In this document: in pieces, positions 24,328-33,071 of the stretch
How positions within the stretch are numbered: position 1 is the stretch's first letter
How the letters are laid out: the number at the start of each line of letters is the position of its first letter
Assembly (NCBI RefSeq): GCF_947499215.1
Contig: NZ_CANMNI010000002.1
Span: 930,001-994,000, forward strand
Source: an uncultured Pontibacter sp.
GTDB taxonomy: Bacteria; Bacteroidota; Bacteroidia; Cytophagales; Hymenobacteraceae
Direction: 5' to 3'
Length of the DNA stretch: 64,000 nucleotides
Translations under genes and position numbers: made by a program
The notes under the pieces: generated by a model
Databases searched by the model: none
Told to the model about the DNA's origin: nothing
The model's input: only the letters and a program-made list of their open reading frames with translations

Positions 24328-24834
24328 ATGAAAAAGTTTAGCCACATCCTGTATGGATTACTATTATTTGCTCTTCTTTCCTGTAAAAAGGAAGAAATTA
24401 TAGCTGCGGAAGCTAATTCCGCAAGCGCCAGCAGGGCCTTGATTGGTACATGGTATCAAGAAGCCGGTCCTTATGGTGCTTTGAGACTTAAGAGAGAATA
24501 CAGTTTCAAGACGGATAACAGTTTTGACCGTTATGAGAAGGTAATCAACTCATCTGGGGATGTTGTTGGATTTAGGCAAAGAGCTACAGGCAAATATGAG
24601 CTTAAAGGAGATAAGTTAACCATGGTTTACCTACAGTTCTACAATTCTGATAAAAGTAAAGACATTGATTCATACGAGGAGGAAATTGATGATTTAATAC
24701 CATCAGGATCAATAGATTATCAAGAAACAGTCACATTGGAATATCATCAAATGAAAAATATAATGATGTTCAAATACCCTCCATGCCCTTTTGATCATTC
24801 CTGTATTGGTAATGTGATTCTTTTCAAAGCTTAA
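24328..24834 (+). CDS. AT-rich orphan lipoprotein (lipocalin-like)
   Basis: A 168-residue lipoprotein from ATG 24328: signal peptide KKFSHILYGLLLFALLSC with lipobox Cys, followed by KKEEI. The mature part starts RALIGTWYQEAG and has alternating beta-strand segments (REYSFKTDNSFDRYEKV, GKYELKGDKLTMVYL), as in small lipocalin-like single-domain lipoproteins. Base composition is clearly lower in G+C than the neighbours (21 of 60 in the line I counted). It is followed 11 bases later by an attC-like hairpin and then by the convergent BrkB gene, so it looks like an acquired cassette. No family identified. Confidence 0.65.
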   Translation: MKKFSHILYGLLLFALLSCKKEEIIAAEANSASASRALIGTWYQEAGPYGALRLKREYSFKTDNSFDRYEKVINSSGDVVGFRQRATGKYELKGDKLTMVYLQFYNSDKSKDIDSYEEEIDDLIPSGSIDYQETVTLEYHQMKNIMMFKYPPCPFDHSCIGNVILFKA

Positions 24835-24845
24835 TAAACAGCTTT

Positions 24846-24912
24846 GCCTAACCCAGTACATAAGCTAAGCTTCGGCTGCGCCTCGCTCTCCTTATGTACA
24901 AGTCCGTTATAC
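24846..24912 (+). repeat. attC-like imperfect palindrome
   Basis: Begins GCCTAAC (fits RYYYAAC, 24846-24852) and ends GTTATAC (24906-24912; one base off GTTRRRY). Inside are the complementary arms GTACATAAG (24856-24864) and CTTATGTAC (24891-24899) around a GC-rich centre. Total length is 67 bases. Size and layout resemble integron recombination sites, but no integrase is in the window. Confidence 0.4.
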
Positions 24913-24918
24913 GTCCCC

Positions 24919-25938
24919 TCAAATCCCCTCCCCCAGCGACTTATCCTCCTCCGACTCCTTCGCCTCTTTCGCTTCCTCTTCTCCATAAATATCCTTCGTA
25001 AACTTACCCGGCTCGGCGTTCACGGCCGTGTGGCCCACTTCTATTTCCTGCCGAATAAAGCGCACGGCATACTCTGCCGGATAAATGTTGAAACCATACT
25101 TACGGGAATACACGAATGTGAACACTGCCCCGAAAAAGATGATCTGGGAGGTATAGAAGACCCACAGCAAGATGACAATGACCGAGCCCGCCGCACCGTA
25201 GATGGAGGTGATATTGCTCGTACCGAGGTATAAGCCGATGATTTCCCGACCGAGGGCAAACAGCACAGAAGTCACTACGGCCCCGACCCACACGTCGCGC
25301 CACTTGATTTTGGCGTCGGGCAGGAAACGGTAGATGCTGGCAAACATAAAAGTCATCAGCACGAAGCCTGACACCAAGTTAACACCCCGCAGCACATACA
25401 CAAACCAACTAGCCAGCCGGGCCGCTAAGAAATCGCCGATGGCTACCAAGATCGTGTTGGCCAGTAACGATACAATGAGCAGAATGGCGATAACCAGAAT
25501 CATACCGAAGGATAGGAAACGGTCGAGAATCAGCTTCAGGTAACCACGTTTAGGGGCAGGCCTTACATACCACACCTCGTTGAGTGAATCCTGCAGCGAC
25601 ACAAACACTCCCGTAGCCGCGATAAACAAGGTGAATACAATGATGATGGTGGCTAGATTAAAGTCCGTGATTTCATTGATATTCTCCACCATGCGCTGCA
25701 CTGCGAAGGCCCCCTCCGAACCGATCAGCTCTCTTATCTGGTAATAGATCTCGCCCGAGACGGCCTGTTCTCCATAAAAGTACCCTGTGGCATTGATGAT
25801 GATAAGCAGGATGGGCGGCAACGCGAAAATGGTGTAGTATGCCAGTGCAGCCCCCTTCTGGAAGGAGTTATTTTCTATAAATTCAAGGCCGGCCTCCTTG
25901 AGCAGGCACCATATCTTTATGAGTGTAGTACGGGGCAT
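24919..25938 (-). CDS. YihY/BrkB family inner membrane protein
   Basis: A 339-residue protein from ATG 25938 (MPRTTLIKIW). It has about six membrane spans and the family hallmarks NSFQKGAALAYYTIFALPPILL (about 24-45), GAAGSVIVILLWVFYTSQIIFFGAVF and TFVYSRKYG. It was once called ribonuclease BN, which is now considered wrong; a transport or envelope role is likely but unproven. The C-terminal tail is highly acidic (EEEAKEAKESEEDKS). The gene ends 7 bases from the attC-like element. Confidence 0.88.
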   Translation of the reverse strand: MPRTTLIKIWCLLKEAGLEFIENNSFQKGAALAYYTIFALPPILLIIINATGYFYGEQAVSGEIYYQIRELIGSEGAFAVQRMVENINEITDFNLATIIIVFTLFIAATGVFVSLQDSLNEVWYVRPAPKRGYLKLILDRFLSFGMILVIAILLIVSLLANTILVAIGDFLAARLASWFVYVLRGVNLVSGFVLMTFMFASIYRFLPDAKIKWRDVWVGAVVTSVLFALGREIIGLYLGTSNITSIYGAAGSVIVILLWVFYTSQIIFFGAVFTFVYSRKYGFNIYPAEYAVRFIRQEIEVGHTAVNAEPGKFTKDIYGEEEAKEAKESEEDKSLGEGI

Positions 25939-26057
25939 GGAGCAGTGTGTGACACTATTTAAACTGATACGCAATTTTCAGGTTATGTTTATGTAGTTCC
26001 TTGGTACAGGCAAGTATCACAGAAAGCAAGTCCTTACTGAAACGAGAATTTATTTTG

Positions 26058-26065
26058 TACCTTTG
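26058..26065 (+). promoter_or_regulatory. Likely -7 box for gltX
   Basis: TACCTTTG, 37 bases upstream of the gltX start codon. Confidence 0.4.
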
Positions 26066-26102
26066 TGCCTTAATTAGCAATGCCTTTTTGAAATAACCAT
26101 AC

Positions 26103-27644
26103 ATGGAAAGAGAAGTTAGAGTACGCTTTGCCCCAAGCCCGACAGGGCCTCTCCATATCGGCGGTGTTCGCACGGCCCTTTACAACTTTTTGCTGGCCAA
26201 GAAAACCGGCGGCAAAATGATCCTGCGCATCGAGGACACGGACCAGAACCGTTTTGTGCCCGGCGCTGAAGATTACATCCGCGAGTCGCTGGAGTGGTGC
26301 GGCATTGAGCTGGACGAAAGCCCATGGAACGGTGGCCCTTATGCCCCCTACCGCCAGTCGGAGCGCAAGCCGATGTACATGCAGTACGCCATGCAGCTGA
26401 TCGAGAGCGGCCATGCCTACTACGCATTTGATACGGCCGAGGAACTGGACGAAATGCGCGAGCGCCTGAAGGCTGCCAAAGTAGCCACACCACAGTATAA
26501 CTCCATCACCCGCATGACGATGAAAAACTCGCTCACGCTGCCGGAGGATGAAGTAAAACGCCGTCTGGAGTCAGGCGACCCGTACGTGATCCGCTTGAAA
26601 GTGCCGCGCAAAGAGGAAGTGCGTTTGAAGGACCTGATCCGCGGCTGGGTAATGGTACACTCTTCTGCCATCGACGATAAAGTACTCATGAAGTCGGACG
26701 GTATGCCAACCTACCACCTAGCCAACATCGTGGACGACCACCTGATGCAGATCACGCACGTGATTCGTGGCGAGGAGTGGTTGCCATCTGCGCCGCTGCA
26801 CGTGTTGCTATACCGCTACTTGGGTTGGGAAGACACCATGCCAGAGTTCGCGCATCTGCCGCTTTTGCTCAAGCCAGACGGCAACGGCAAACTGAGCAAG
26901 CGCGACGGCGACAAGCTGGGCTTCCCGGTGTTCCCACTGCGTTGGCAAGACCCATTCTCAGGCGAAATATCTTCGGGTTATCGAGAGGCGGGCTACATTC
27001 CGGAGGCATTCATTAACTTTCTCGCCTTCTTGGGCTGGAACCCGGGCACGCAGCAGGAGATTTTCTCCATGGAAGAGCTGGCTAATGAATTCACGATTGA
27101 GCGTATCGGCAAGTCCGGTACACGTTTCGACATACAGAAAGCCCGCTGGTTCAACGAGCAATATCTGCGCGCTAAGCCAGACGCGGAGCTAGCAGGTTAC
27201 CTATTGAAGGCGCTGGAAGAGCACAACATCACTTGTTCTCCTGAGAAAGCCGAGAAGATTGCCGGCCTGATGAAAGAGCGTGTGAGCTTCCCGCAGGAGT
27301 TCTGGCGCGAGGCTGCTTACTTCTTCGTGGCTCCTACCGAGTATAGCGAGAAAGTGGCTTCCAAGAAGTGGAACAGCCAGTCTGTGGCCGTTTTCACCGA
27401 CTTCCGCAATGAGCTCTCTACTCTGAGCGACTTCAACGCCGACACGGTGAAGGACCTTCTGGTAAGCATTCTGGAGCGCCACGGCATGAAAATCGGTATG
27501 GTGATGCAGGCGCTTCGTCTGGCTGTGACCGGTGCCGAGGCTGGCCCTGACCTGATGCAGATCATTGAGGTGATCGGCCGCGAGGAAACTCAGAACCGCA
27601 TAGACGCAGCCATCAGTGCCTTGAGCCAGTATGTAACGGCCTAG
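26103..27644 (+). CDS. gltX: Glutamate--tRNA ligase
   Basis: Charges tRNA-Glu (and possibly tRNA-Gln in organisms using the amidotransferase route). The 513-residue class I synthetase starts MEREVRVRFAPSPTGPLHIG (HIGH-type motif at 17-20), has RIEDTDQNRFV, the GEEWLPSAPLHVLLY region and the KMSKS equivalent KLSKRDGDKLG near 262-272. The C-terminal anticodon-binding helices follow. Complete and ordinary. Confidence 0.97.
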   Translation: MEREVRVRFAPSPTGPLHIGGVRTALYNFLLAKKTGGKMILRIEDTDQNRFVPGAEDYIRESLEWCGIELDESPWNGGPYAPYRQSERKPMYMQYAMQLIESGHAYYAFDTAEELDEMRERLKAAKVATPQYNSITRMTMKNSLTLPEDEVKRRLESGDPYVIRLKVPRKEEVRLKDLIRGWVMVHSSAIDDKVLMKSDGMPTYHLANIVDDHLMQITHVIRGEEWLPSAPLHVLLYRYLGWEDTMPEFAHLPLLLKPDGNGKLSKRDGDKLGFPVFPLRWQDPFSGEISSGYREAGYIPEAFINFLAFLGWNPGTQQEIFSMEELANEFTIERIGKSGTRFDIQKARWFNEQYLRAKPDAELAGYLLKALEEHNITCSPEKAEKIAGLMKERVSFPQEFWREAAYFFVAPTEYSEKVASKKWNSQSVAVFTDFRNELSTLSDFNADTVKDLLVSILERHGMKIGMVMQALRLAVTGAEAGPDLMQIIEVIGREETQNRIDAAISALSQYVTA

Positions 27645-27666
27645 GCTACATCGTATACCTAGCAAG

Positions 27667-27701
27667 AGCGGCTATTCCGAAAGGAGTAGCCGCTTTTTTT
27701 A
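27667..27701 (+). terminator. Terminator of gltX
   Basis: Stem AGCGGCTATTCC / GGAGTAGCCGCT with a GAAA tetraloop, then TTTTTTT. Confidence 0.85.
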
Positions 27702-27777
27702 TACCTGTCCGCTATACCTGCCTGTAACTATTTAGCCGTTTCGCCTTATACTTCAGTGAGAACAAAAGGACCAGACC

Positions 27778-28143
27778 ATGGCTAAGAATAAAAAAGAGAA
27801 CAAAAGCTCCAAAAAGAAAACGCGGGTGCACAAAGACCTCGAGGGTTTTGAGATCAAGGTAAACCAGCAGGGCGAGATCATGTCGAACTACTCTATCGAC
27901 CAGATCAATGAGTTTCTGAACAAGAATGTGGAGGACAAAAAATTGGTAAAGCGGGATGCCGCTGAGAAGGCAAAAAAAGAGGAAGAAGAGTTTCATATAG
28001 AGGAGGGCGAAGAAGTAGAAGAGACCGACGAGGACTTCGTGAAAGGCACCAGTTCCGTTTCTGATGACGAAGACGACAAGGACCTGCCCAAAGCCCGCCG
28101 CAAAAAAGGCAAAGATGAGGATGAAGACGATGAAGAGGATTAG
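27778..28143 (+). CDS. Small charged protein, lysine-rich N-terminus and acidic tail
   Basis: A 121-residue protein. Residues 1-20 are almost all Lys/Asn/Ser ([20 protein letters not shown]). A short conserved-looking core ([35 protein letters not shown], split here only in meaning) covers about 22-58. The last 60 residues are dominated by Glu/Asp with a KARRKKGK island. No known domain recognised; probably disordered and nucleic-acid or ribosome associated, which is guesswork. It lies 44 bases upstream of the AIM24 gene on the same strand and may be co-transcribed with it. Confidence 0.6.
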   Translation: MAKNKKENKSSKKKTRVHKDLEGFEIKVNQQGEIMSNYSIDQINEFLNKNVEDKKLVKRDAAEKAKKEEEEFHIEEGEEVEETDEDFVKGTSSVSDDEDDKDLPKARRKKGKDEDEDDEED

Positions 28144-28187
28144 ATAAATCGCTATATTGTCTGTCTGAACATAAAGTCCTAAAAACT

Positions 28188-28955
28188 ATGAGAAACGCAC
28201 ACGAAATCGACTTCCGTATATTCGGTAACGACATACAGGTACTTGAAATCGAGCTCGACCCCAATGAAACCGTGATAGCCGAAGCCGGCGCCATGGTATA
28301 CATGGAAGAAGGCATCGACTTCCAGACCAAAATGGGCGACGGCTCCAATCCCAGCCAAGGCTTCTTGGGTAAGTTAGTATCAGCTGGCAGCCGCCTGATC
28401 ACGGGTGAGTCACTGTTTATGACGCACTTTACGCACCGAGGCTATGGCAAGAGCCGTGTGGCTTTCTCGGCCCCCTACCCCGGCACCATCCTTCCGCTTG
28501 ACCTGCAACAACTTAGCGGCAACACGCTTATTGCGCAGAAGGATGCTTTTCTGGCAGCGGCTTTGGGTACGAAACTAGCTATGCACTTTAACCAGAAGTT
28601 GGGCTCCGGCCTGTTCGGTGGAGAAGGATTCATTCTGCAGCGGCTCTCAGGAGACGGCTTGGCCTTCCTGCACGCGGGTGGCACCATTGTAGAGAAAGAG
28701 CTCAATAATGAAACCCTGCGCGTGGATACAGGCTGTGTGGTGGCCTTTGAGCAAGGTATAGACTTCAGTATTCAGCGTGCCGGCGGACTCAAGTCTATGA
28801 TCTTTGGTGGCGAAGGCATCTTTCTGGCCACACTGCGCGGCACCGGCAAGGTATGGCTACAATCCATGCCAGTGAAGAAACTGATCGAAGCCTTGGTGCC
28901 TCGTGGGGAGAATGCAAAGAAGGAAGGTGGTTTTATGAGTAGTTTTTTGGAGTAA
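28188..28955 (+). CDS. AIM24/TIGR00266 family protein
   Basis: A 255-residue beta-rich protein of the AIM24 family. It has repeated Gly-rich turns ([52 protein letters not shown]) and the [23 protein letters not shown] segment typical of bacterial TIGR00266 members. The fold is a double-stranded beta-helix-like trimeric scaffold; in yeast the relative supports mitochondrial inner membrane organisation, but the bacterial function is unknown. It ends before a strong bidirectional terminator. Confidence 0.88.
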   Translation: MRNAHEIDFRIFGNDIQVLEIELDPNETVIAEAGAMVYMEEGIDFQTKMGDGSNPSQGFLGKLVSAGSRLITGESLFMTHFTHRGYGKSRVAFSAPYPGTILPLDLQQLSGNTLIAQKDAFLAAALGTKLAMHFNQKLGSGLFGGEGFILQRLSGDGLAFLHAGGTIVEKELNNETLRVDTGCVVAFEQGIDFSIQRAGGLKSMIFGGEGIFLATLRGTGKVWLQSMPVKKLIEALVPRGENAKKEGGFMSSFLE

Positions 28956-29017
28956 AGCAGGATTGATGAATGAGTAATTGGGAAAGCTACACCGCTATAC
29001 CTTAAGTATGGCTTTAC

Positions 29018-29060
29018 AATAAAAATGCCCGACAGGTATGAACTGTCGGGCATTTTTATT
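29018..29060. terminator. Bidirectional terminator between AIM24 and GH3 genes
   Basis: A 17-base or longer perfect stem with core ATGCCCGACAG / CTGTCGGGCAT, A-run before and T-run after. The loop again contains GGTATG, near the GGTATA motif. Confidence 0.85.
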
Positions 29061-29159
29061 GTATTTTCTAACACTAGTGAGAAATCCGAAATATTAACTG
29101 CTAACCACTCCAGATTTCTCGCAAAGGACCGAAATGACCTACAGAGAGAAATCACACTT

Positions 29160-30677
29160 TTAACTCTCCACCAGATTCATAATCTCCTCCAAATACTCTC
29201 TGGTATTGCTGAGCCTCGGCACTTTATGCTGACCGCCCAGCTTTCCTTTTTTGCTGAGCCAGTTCATGAAGGTGCCTTTGGGGGCGGCATGCACGATGGG
29301 TTTTTGCAGGGCGATGTCGTTCTGGCGCTTGGCGTCGTAGTCGGAGTTGATTTCACGTAGGGTTTCGTCTAGCACTTGGGTGAAGCGAGGCAGGTTGTCA
29401 GGCGCCTTTTCGAACTCAATCAGCCATTCGTGCCCGCCACGCTTGCCGCTCTCCATGTACACAGGTGCAGCCGTAAAGTTTGAGATGATCGCGCCAGTGG
29501 CTTCGCAGGCCTTGGTAATAGCCTCTTCGGCATTCTCCACGATCACCTCCTCACCAAAGGCATTGATGAAGTGCTTCGTACGGCCGGATATTTTAATGCG
29601 GTATGGGCTGAGGTTGGTGAAGCGTACCGTATCACCGATTTTATAGCGCCATAGGCCCGCGTTGGTGGAGATGACAATGGCATAATTCTTACCCAGTTCC
29701 ACCTGATCAAGCGTGAGCGTTTTGGGGTTTTCTTCTTCGAACTGGTCTATCGGGATAAACTCGTAATACACCCCATAGTCCAGCATGAGCAGCATTTCGT
29801 CTTCGGTGTCCCGCTGGTCCTGTATCCCAAAGAAGCCCTCAGAGGCATTGTATACCTCTAGGTAGTGCATCTGAGCGGAAGGGATGATTTCCTTGAACAG
29901 CTGCCGGTACGGACCGAATGCCACGGCCCCATGCGTGAAGAGCTCCAAGTTAGGCCATACCTCTAATATGTTCTTCTTGCCGGTCACTTCCAGAATACGC
30001 TTGAGTAGCACATAAGTCCATGTTGGCACACCGCTCAGACTGGTCACGTTCTCGGGTACGGTCACCTCCACCATCTTCTCGATCTTCTCCTCCCACTTGT
30101 CCATGAGGGCCACCTTGAGCGGCGGAGTTCGCATAGCCTCGGCCCAGATAGGCAGATTCTGCATGATCACTGCCGATACGTCGCCACATGAGGTCTTGGC
30201 GTTAAATTCGTTCGGATGGTGGGTACCTCCTATAGAGAGCCCCTTGCCTGTGAAAAGCTTGGTATCTGGGTAGTTGTTGACGTAGAGCGAAAGCATGTCT
30301 TTGCCACCCTTGTAGTGGCAGTCTTCCAGTGACTCCGGGCTGACAGGTATAAACTTACTGCGGGCGTTGGTAGTGCCCGAGGACTTGGCAAACCACTCAA
30401 TTTTGCTAGGCCACAGAATATTCTGTTCGCCCTTCATCACCCGCTCAATGTATGGGTATAGATCTTCATAAGTGGTAACAGGCACTCGCTCCTGAAAGGC
30501 TTTCACCGACTTTATATCGCTAAAGCCATACTTCTTCCCGAACTCCGTCCCCTTGGCCGTGCTGATCAGGTTCTGAAACAGCTCGTTCTGCACTTCATGC
30601 GGGTACTTCCGAAACAGATCAATGTCATGAATCCGCTTCTTCATTACCCACGTCACAATAGAATTAATAATTTCCAC
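29160..30677 (-). CDS. GH3-family acyl amido synthetase-like protein
   Basis: A 505-residue member of the GH3 superfamily, adenylating enzymes that in plants join jasmonate or auxin to amino acids. Motifs: SSGTTNARSKFIPVS (about 99-113, ATP loop), YNASEGFFGIQD, YYEFIPIDQFEEEN, and GLWRYKIGDTVRF with SGRTKHFINAFGEEV near the hinge. The start is a GTG at 30677; the next Met (30644) would delete the conserved EIINSIVTWVMKKRIHDIDLF opening. The bacterial substrate is unknown. A repeat of the CAATCAACAA/TTAACAATAAAC type lies directly upstream. Confidence 0.9.
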   Translation of the reverse strand: MEIINSIVTWVMKKRIHDIDLFRKYPHEVQNELFQNLISTAKGTEFGKKYGFSDIKSVKAFQERVPVTTYEDLYPYIERVMKGEQNILWPSKIEWFAKSSGTTNARSKFIPVSPESLEDCHYKGGKDMLSLYVNNYPDTKLFTGKGLSIGGTHHPNEFNAKTSCGDVSAVIMQNLPIWAEAMRTPPLKVALMDKWEEKIEKMVEVTVPENVTSLSGVPTWTYVLLKRILEVTGKKNILEVWPNLELFTHGAVAFGPYRQLFKEIIPSAQMHYLEVYNASEGFFGIQDQRDTEDEMLLMLDYGVYYEFIPIDQFEEENPKTLTLDQVELGKNYAIVISTNAGLWRYKIGDTVRFTNLSPYRIKISGRTKHFINAFGEEVIVENAEEAITKACEATGAIISNFTAAPVYMESGKRGGHEWLIEFEKAPDNLPRFTQVLDETLREINSDYDAKRQNDIALQKPIVHAAPKGTFMNWLSKKGKLGGQHKVPRLSNTREYLEEIMNLVES

Positions 30678-30687
30678 TTTTGCAGTT

Positions 30688-31171
30688 AACAGTTAACAAT
30701 AAACAGTAAATAGATTCTACCTCTACCTCCCACTATCTTTTAGAGTTGATTCTTGTAGACTTCAATATAGAGAATAAAATCTTACTAAGTTCATCGGCGT
30801 CAATTAACATACTTTCGGCAACCGGAGCTTCCAGATAATTAGTGTCTCTTAATAAGCTTAGCCAGTACTTTGTTTCCAGACTCTCTTTATAAGCTAATGA
30901 TATTTTTGATGAGAAGTCTGCGACAGATATTCCACCGTTGGCTTCTGCCACATCAGCCCCAATGGATGTACCACTGCGCAAAAGCTGTTTTGAAAGTGTA
31001 AATTCTCTTTTCTCTGTACTCAAGTGTTGATGTGCCTTTACGATCCTAATAGCAAAAGCATAGCACTTTTTATAAAGGTTGTTGCTGTCCATAATCGCTC
31101 GCGATAAGCTATACCTATCGGAATAGACAGCTGAAAGTTGTACAATTGTTTACTGATAATTGCTAACTGTT
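30688..31171. repeat. 23-base inverted repeats flanking the four-helix-bundle gene
   Basis: Left arm 30688-30710 (AACAGTTAACAATAAAC...) and right arm 31149-31171 (inverted, AACAGTTAGCAATTATC...) agree at 20 of 23 positions. They bound a 484-base segment with one gene. The right arm touches the stop of lptB. I see no target duplication. Confidence 0.6.
30733..31092 (-). CDS. Four-helix-bundle protein (23S rRNA intervening-sequence type)
   Basis: A 119-residue helical protein of the TIGR02436/S23-like family. It has LYKKCYAFAIRIVKAHQHLS at the start, EFTLSKQLLRSGTSIGADVAEA (the QLLRSGTSIGAN-like signature), FSSKISLAYKESLETKYWLSLL and a final helix with ELSKILFSILKSTRI. Relatives are encoded in intervening sequences of 23S rRNA genes and within retroelement (Avd) loci. 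Here the gene sits between protein-coding genes, bounded by inverted repeats, with lower G+C than its neighbours. Role unknown. Confidence 0.85.
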   Translation of the reverse strand: MDSNNLYKKCYAFAIRIVKAHQHLSTEKREFTLSKQLLRSGTSIGADVAEANGGISVADFSSKISLAYKESLETKYWLSLLRDTNYLEAPVAESMLIDADELSKILFSILKSTRINSKR

Positions 31172-31902
31172 CAGATCTTGCGTTTTAATTCGAAGTGCTT
31201 GCCAAGGTATACGCGGCGTACTTGTTCGTCGGCCGCGAGTTCTTCGGCGGTGCCTGACTTCAGAATTTTGCCTTCAAACAACAGGTAGGCGCGGTCGGTG
31301 ATGGAAAGGGTCTCGTTTACGTTGTGGTCGGTGATCAGGATGCCGATGTTCTTGCTCTTGAGTTTGGCTACGATACTCTGAATCTCTTCCACGGCAATAG
31401 GGTCTACACCAGCGAAGGGTTCGTCGAGCAGCACGAATTTGGGATCTACGGCCAAGGCGCGGGCGATCTCGGTGCGGCGGCGTTCCCCACCAGATAGCAC
31501 GATGCCTTTGTTTTTGCGCACGTGCGTGAGCGAAAACTCCTCCAGCAGTTCCTCTACTTTCTCCAACTGCTCTTTCTTGGGCCGGTCAGTCATTTCGAGC
31601 GGGGCTAGGATGTTCTCCTCTACCGTCAGCTGGCGAAACACAGAGGCTTCCTGCGCCAAGTAGCCTACACCACGCTTAGCCCGCTGGTACATCGGCAGAT
31701 CCGTAATATCCTCATTGTCGAGGAATATCCTTCCTTCGTTTGGCTTCACCAGTCCCACGATCATGTAGAAGGATGTCGTTTTACCGGCACCATTTGGCCC
31801 CAGCAAACCCACAATCTCGCCTTGGTTCACTTCCACGCTCACGTCGTTTACGACCATGCGCGATTTATATTTCTTATATAGATGTTCTGCTCTTAATATC
31901 AT
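31171..31902 (-). CDS. lptB: LPS export ABC transporter ATP-binding protein
   Basis: The cytoplasmic ATPase of the LptB2FG complex, which pulls lipopolysaccharide from the inner membrane. The 243-residue protein has Walker [15 protein letters not shown]-loop [11 protein letters not shown], signature [15 protein letters not shown], Walker [15 protein letters not shown] and switch His in ITDHNV. The short linker [21 protein letters not shown] is typical of LptB rather than of amino-acid transporter LivF. lptC is about 9 kb away in the window; lptF/G are not present. Confidence 0.93.
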   Translation of the reverse strand: MILRAEHLYKKYKSRMVVNDVSVEVNQGEIVGLLGPNGAGKTTSFYMIVGLVKPNEGRIFLDNEDITDLPMYQRAKRGVGYLAQEASVFRQLTVEENILAPLEMTDRPKKEQLEKVEELLEEFSLTHVRKNKGIVLSGGERRRTEIARALAVDPKFVLLDEPFAGVDPIAVEEIQSIVAKLKSKNIGILITDHNVNETLSITDRAYLLFEGKILKSGTAEELAADEQVRRVYLGKHFELKRKI

Positions 31903-32101
31903 CGGGCTAATTTAAGCATAATAGACCCATCCTGCAATGCAGTTATCTTGCCAAATCGCTGCCACTTTTGAACGGTCTTTATTGGGAGCATGTTGTATAG
32001 CATATTCAAAAATTTCTATTTATGCTGCAAAATATTTCGTCTCGAAAAATTGTAACTATCGCTTCTTCTTCTTAGTTTGGATTTCCGATTAACCAGCCTT
32101 T

Positions 32102-32959
32102 ATGATGTTTTCTTTACTTTTTATGGTCATCCAAAAAATGGCCTATTCCAACTTATTGCTTTTGCTTATGTTTACGGGAGGTTCTTCCGGAAATTCCGAT
32201 AATGCAAAAAACACGAATGCCAATGCCAGAAGCACGGGTGCGACCACTAAAACTACACTCATTACTTCTTCCAGTCTGAAGGGCATTGACGTATCAAAGT
32301 GGCAGAAAGAAGTGGATTGGGATCAGGTAAAGGGAGCGGATGTTTCGTTTGCGTTTGTAAAGGCTACGCAGGACGATTACCGGCTGGACCCATACTTCGG
32401 CCGTAACTGGGAGGAAACAAAGCGTGTGGGCATCAAGCGTGGCGCTTACCACTTCTTTATACCTGCCGCCCCGGTGCAGGGCCAAATCGATCTTTTCATC
32501 AGTACAGTAGAGCTTCAGGCCGGCGACTTGCCTCCGGTGCTGGATGTAGAAGTAATAGAGAAGCATACCTCCGGCGCCGAAATGAGGAAAAATATGCATA
32601 TCTGGCTGGAGGCCATTACAAAGCATTACGGCGTGAAACCCATTATCTATACCAATCAGAATTTCTACCGCCGTTGGCTGCAGGGGCATTTTAAGGATTA
32701 CCATTTCTGGATTGCCCGCTACAATACTATTGAGCCTGAAATTAACCAAGAGGACAAGTGGCTGTTCTGGCAGTATACTGACACCGGCAAAATGCCCGGT
32801 GTTAACGCGGCCATCGACCTCAACTTTTTTGCCGGAGACATGAATACCCTTAACCTGATGTGCGTGCCTGAGAGATTAACGCCATACCCTGAGAAGGTAA
32901 TCATCGCTGAGTTGGAGCAACTGCCTGCCGTGAAGCTTTTAGCGAACAATATCGACTAG
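32102..32959 (+). CDS. Glycoside hydrolase family 25 lysozyme
   Basis: A 285-residue putative muramidase. The N-terminal hydrophobic segment (about 3-26) acts as signal or anchor, followed by a Ser/Asn/Thr-rich linker to about 58. The GH25 barrel starts KGIDVSKWQKEVDW, then FAFVKATQDDY, KRGAYHFF, the catalytic DxE motif PPVLDVEV, IIYTNQNFYRRW, FWIARYN, and FWQYTDTGKMPGV with a final Asp strand AIDLNFFAGD. It would cut the MurNAc-GlcNAc bond in peptidoglycan. The gene is monocistronic with a strong terminator. Confidence 0.9.
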   Translation: MMFSLLFMVIQKMAYSNLLLLLMFTGGSSGNSDNAKNTNANARSTGATTKTTLITSSSLKGIDVSKWQKEVDWDQVKGADVSFAFVKATQDDYRLDPYFGRNWEETKRVGIKRGAYHFFIPAAPVQGQIDLFISTVELQAGDLPPVLDVEVIEKHTSGAEMRKNMHIWLEAITKHYGVKPIIYTNQNFYRRWLQGHFKDYHFWIARYNTIEPEINQEDKWLFWQYTDTGKMPGVNAAIDLNFFAGDMNTLNLMCVPERLTPYPEKVIIAELEQLPAVKLLANNID

Positions 32960-32980
32960 TTATAACACACCATAAACGGA

Positions 32981-33018
32981 GCGTGCCCTACATCTGTAGG
33001 GCACGCTTTTTATTTTTG
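32981..33018 (+). terminator. Terminator of the GH25 gene
   Basis: A 12-base stem GCGTGCCCTACA / TGTAGGGCACGC with a 2-base loop centre, then TTTTTATTTTT. Confidence 0.9.
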
Positions 33019-33071
33019 CGGGTTGTCATTTGCTTAGGTTTGTGAAAAAGGGAGTCGCCCCCAAGCGCACA

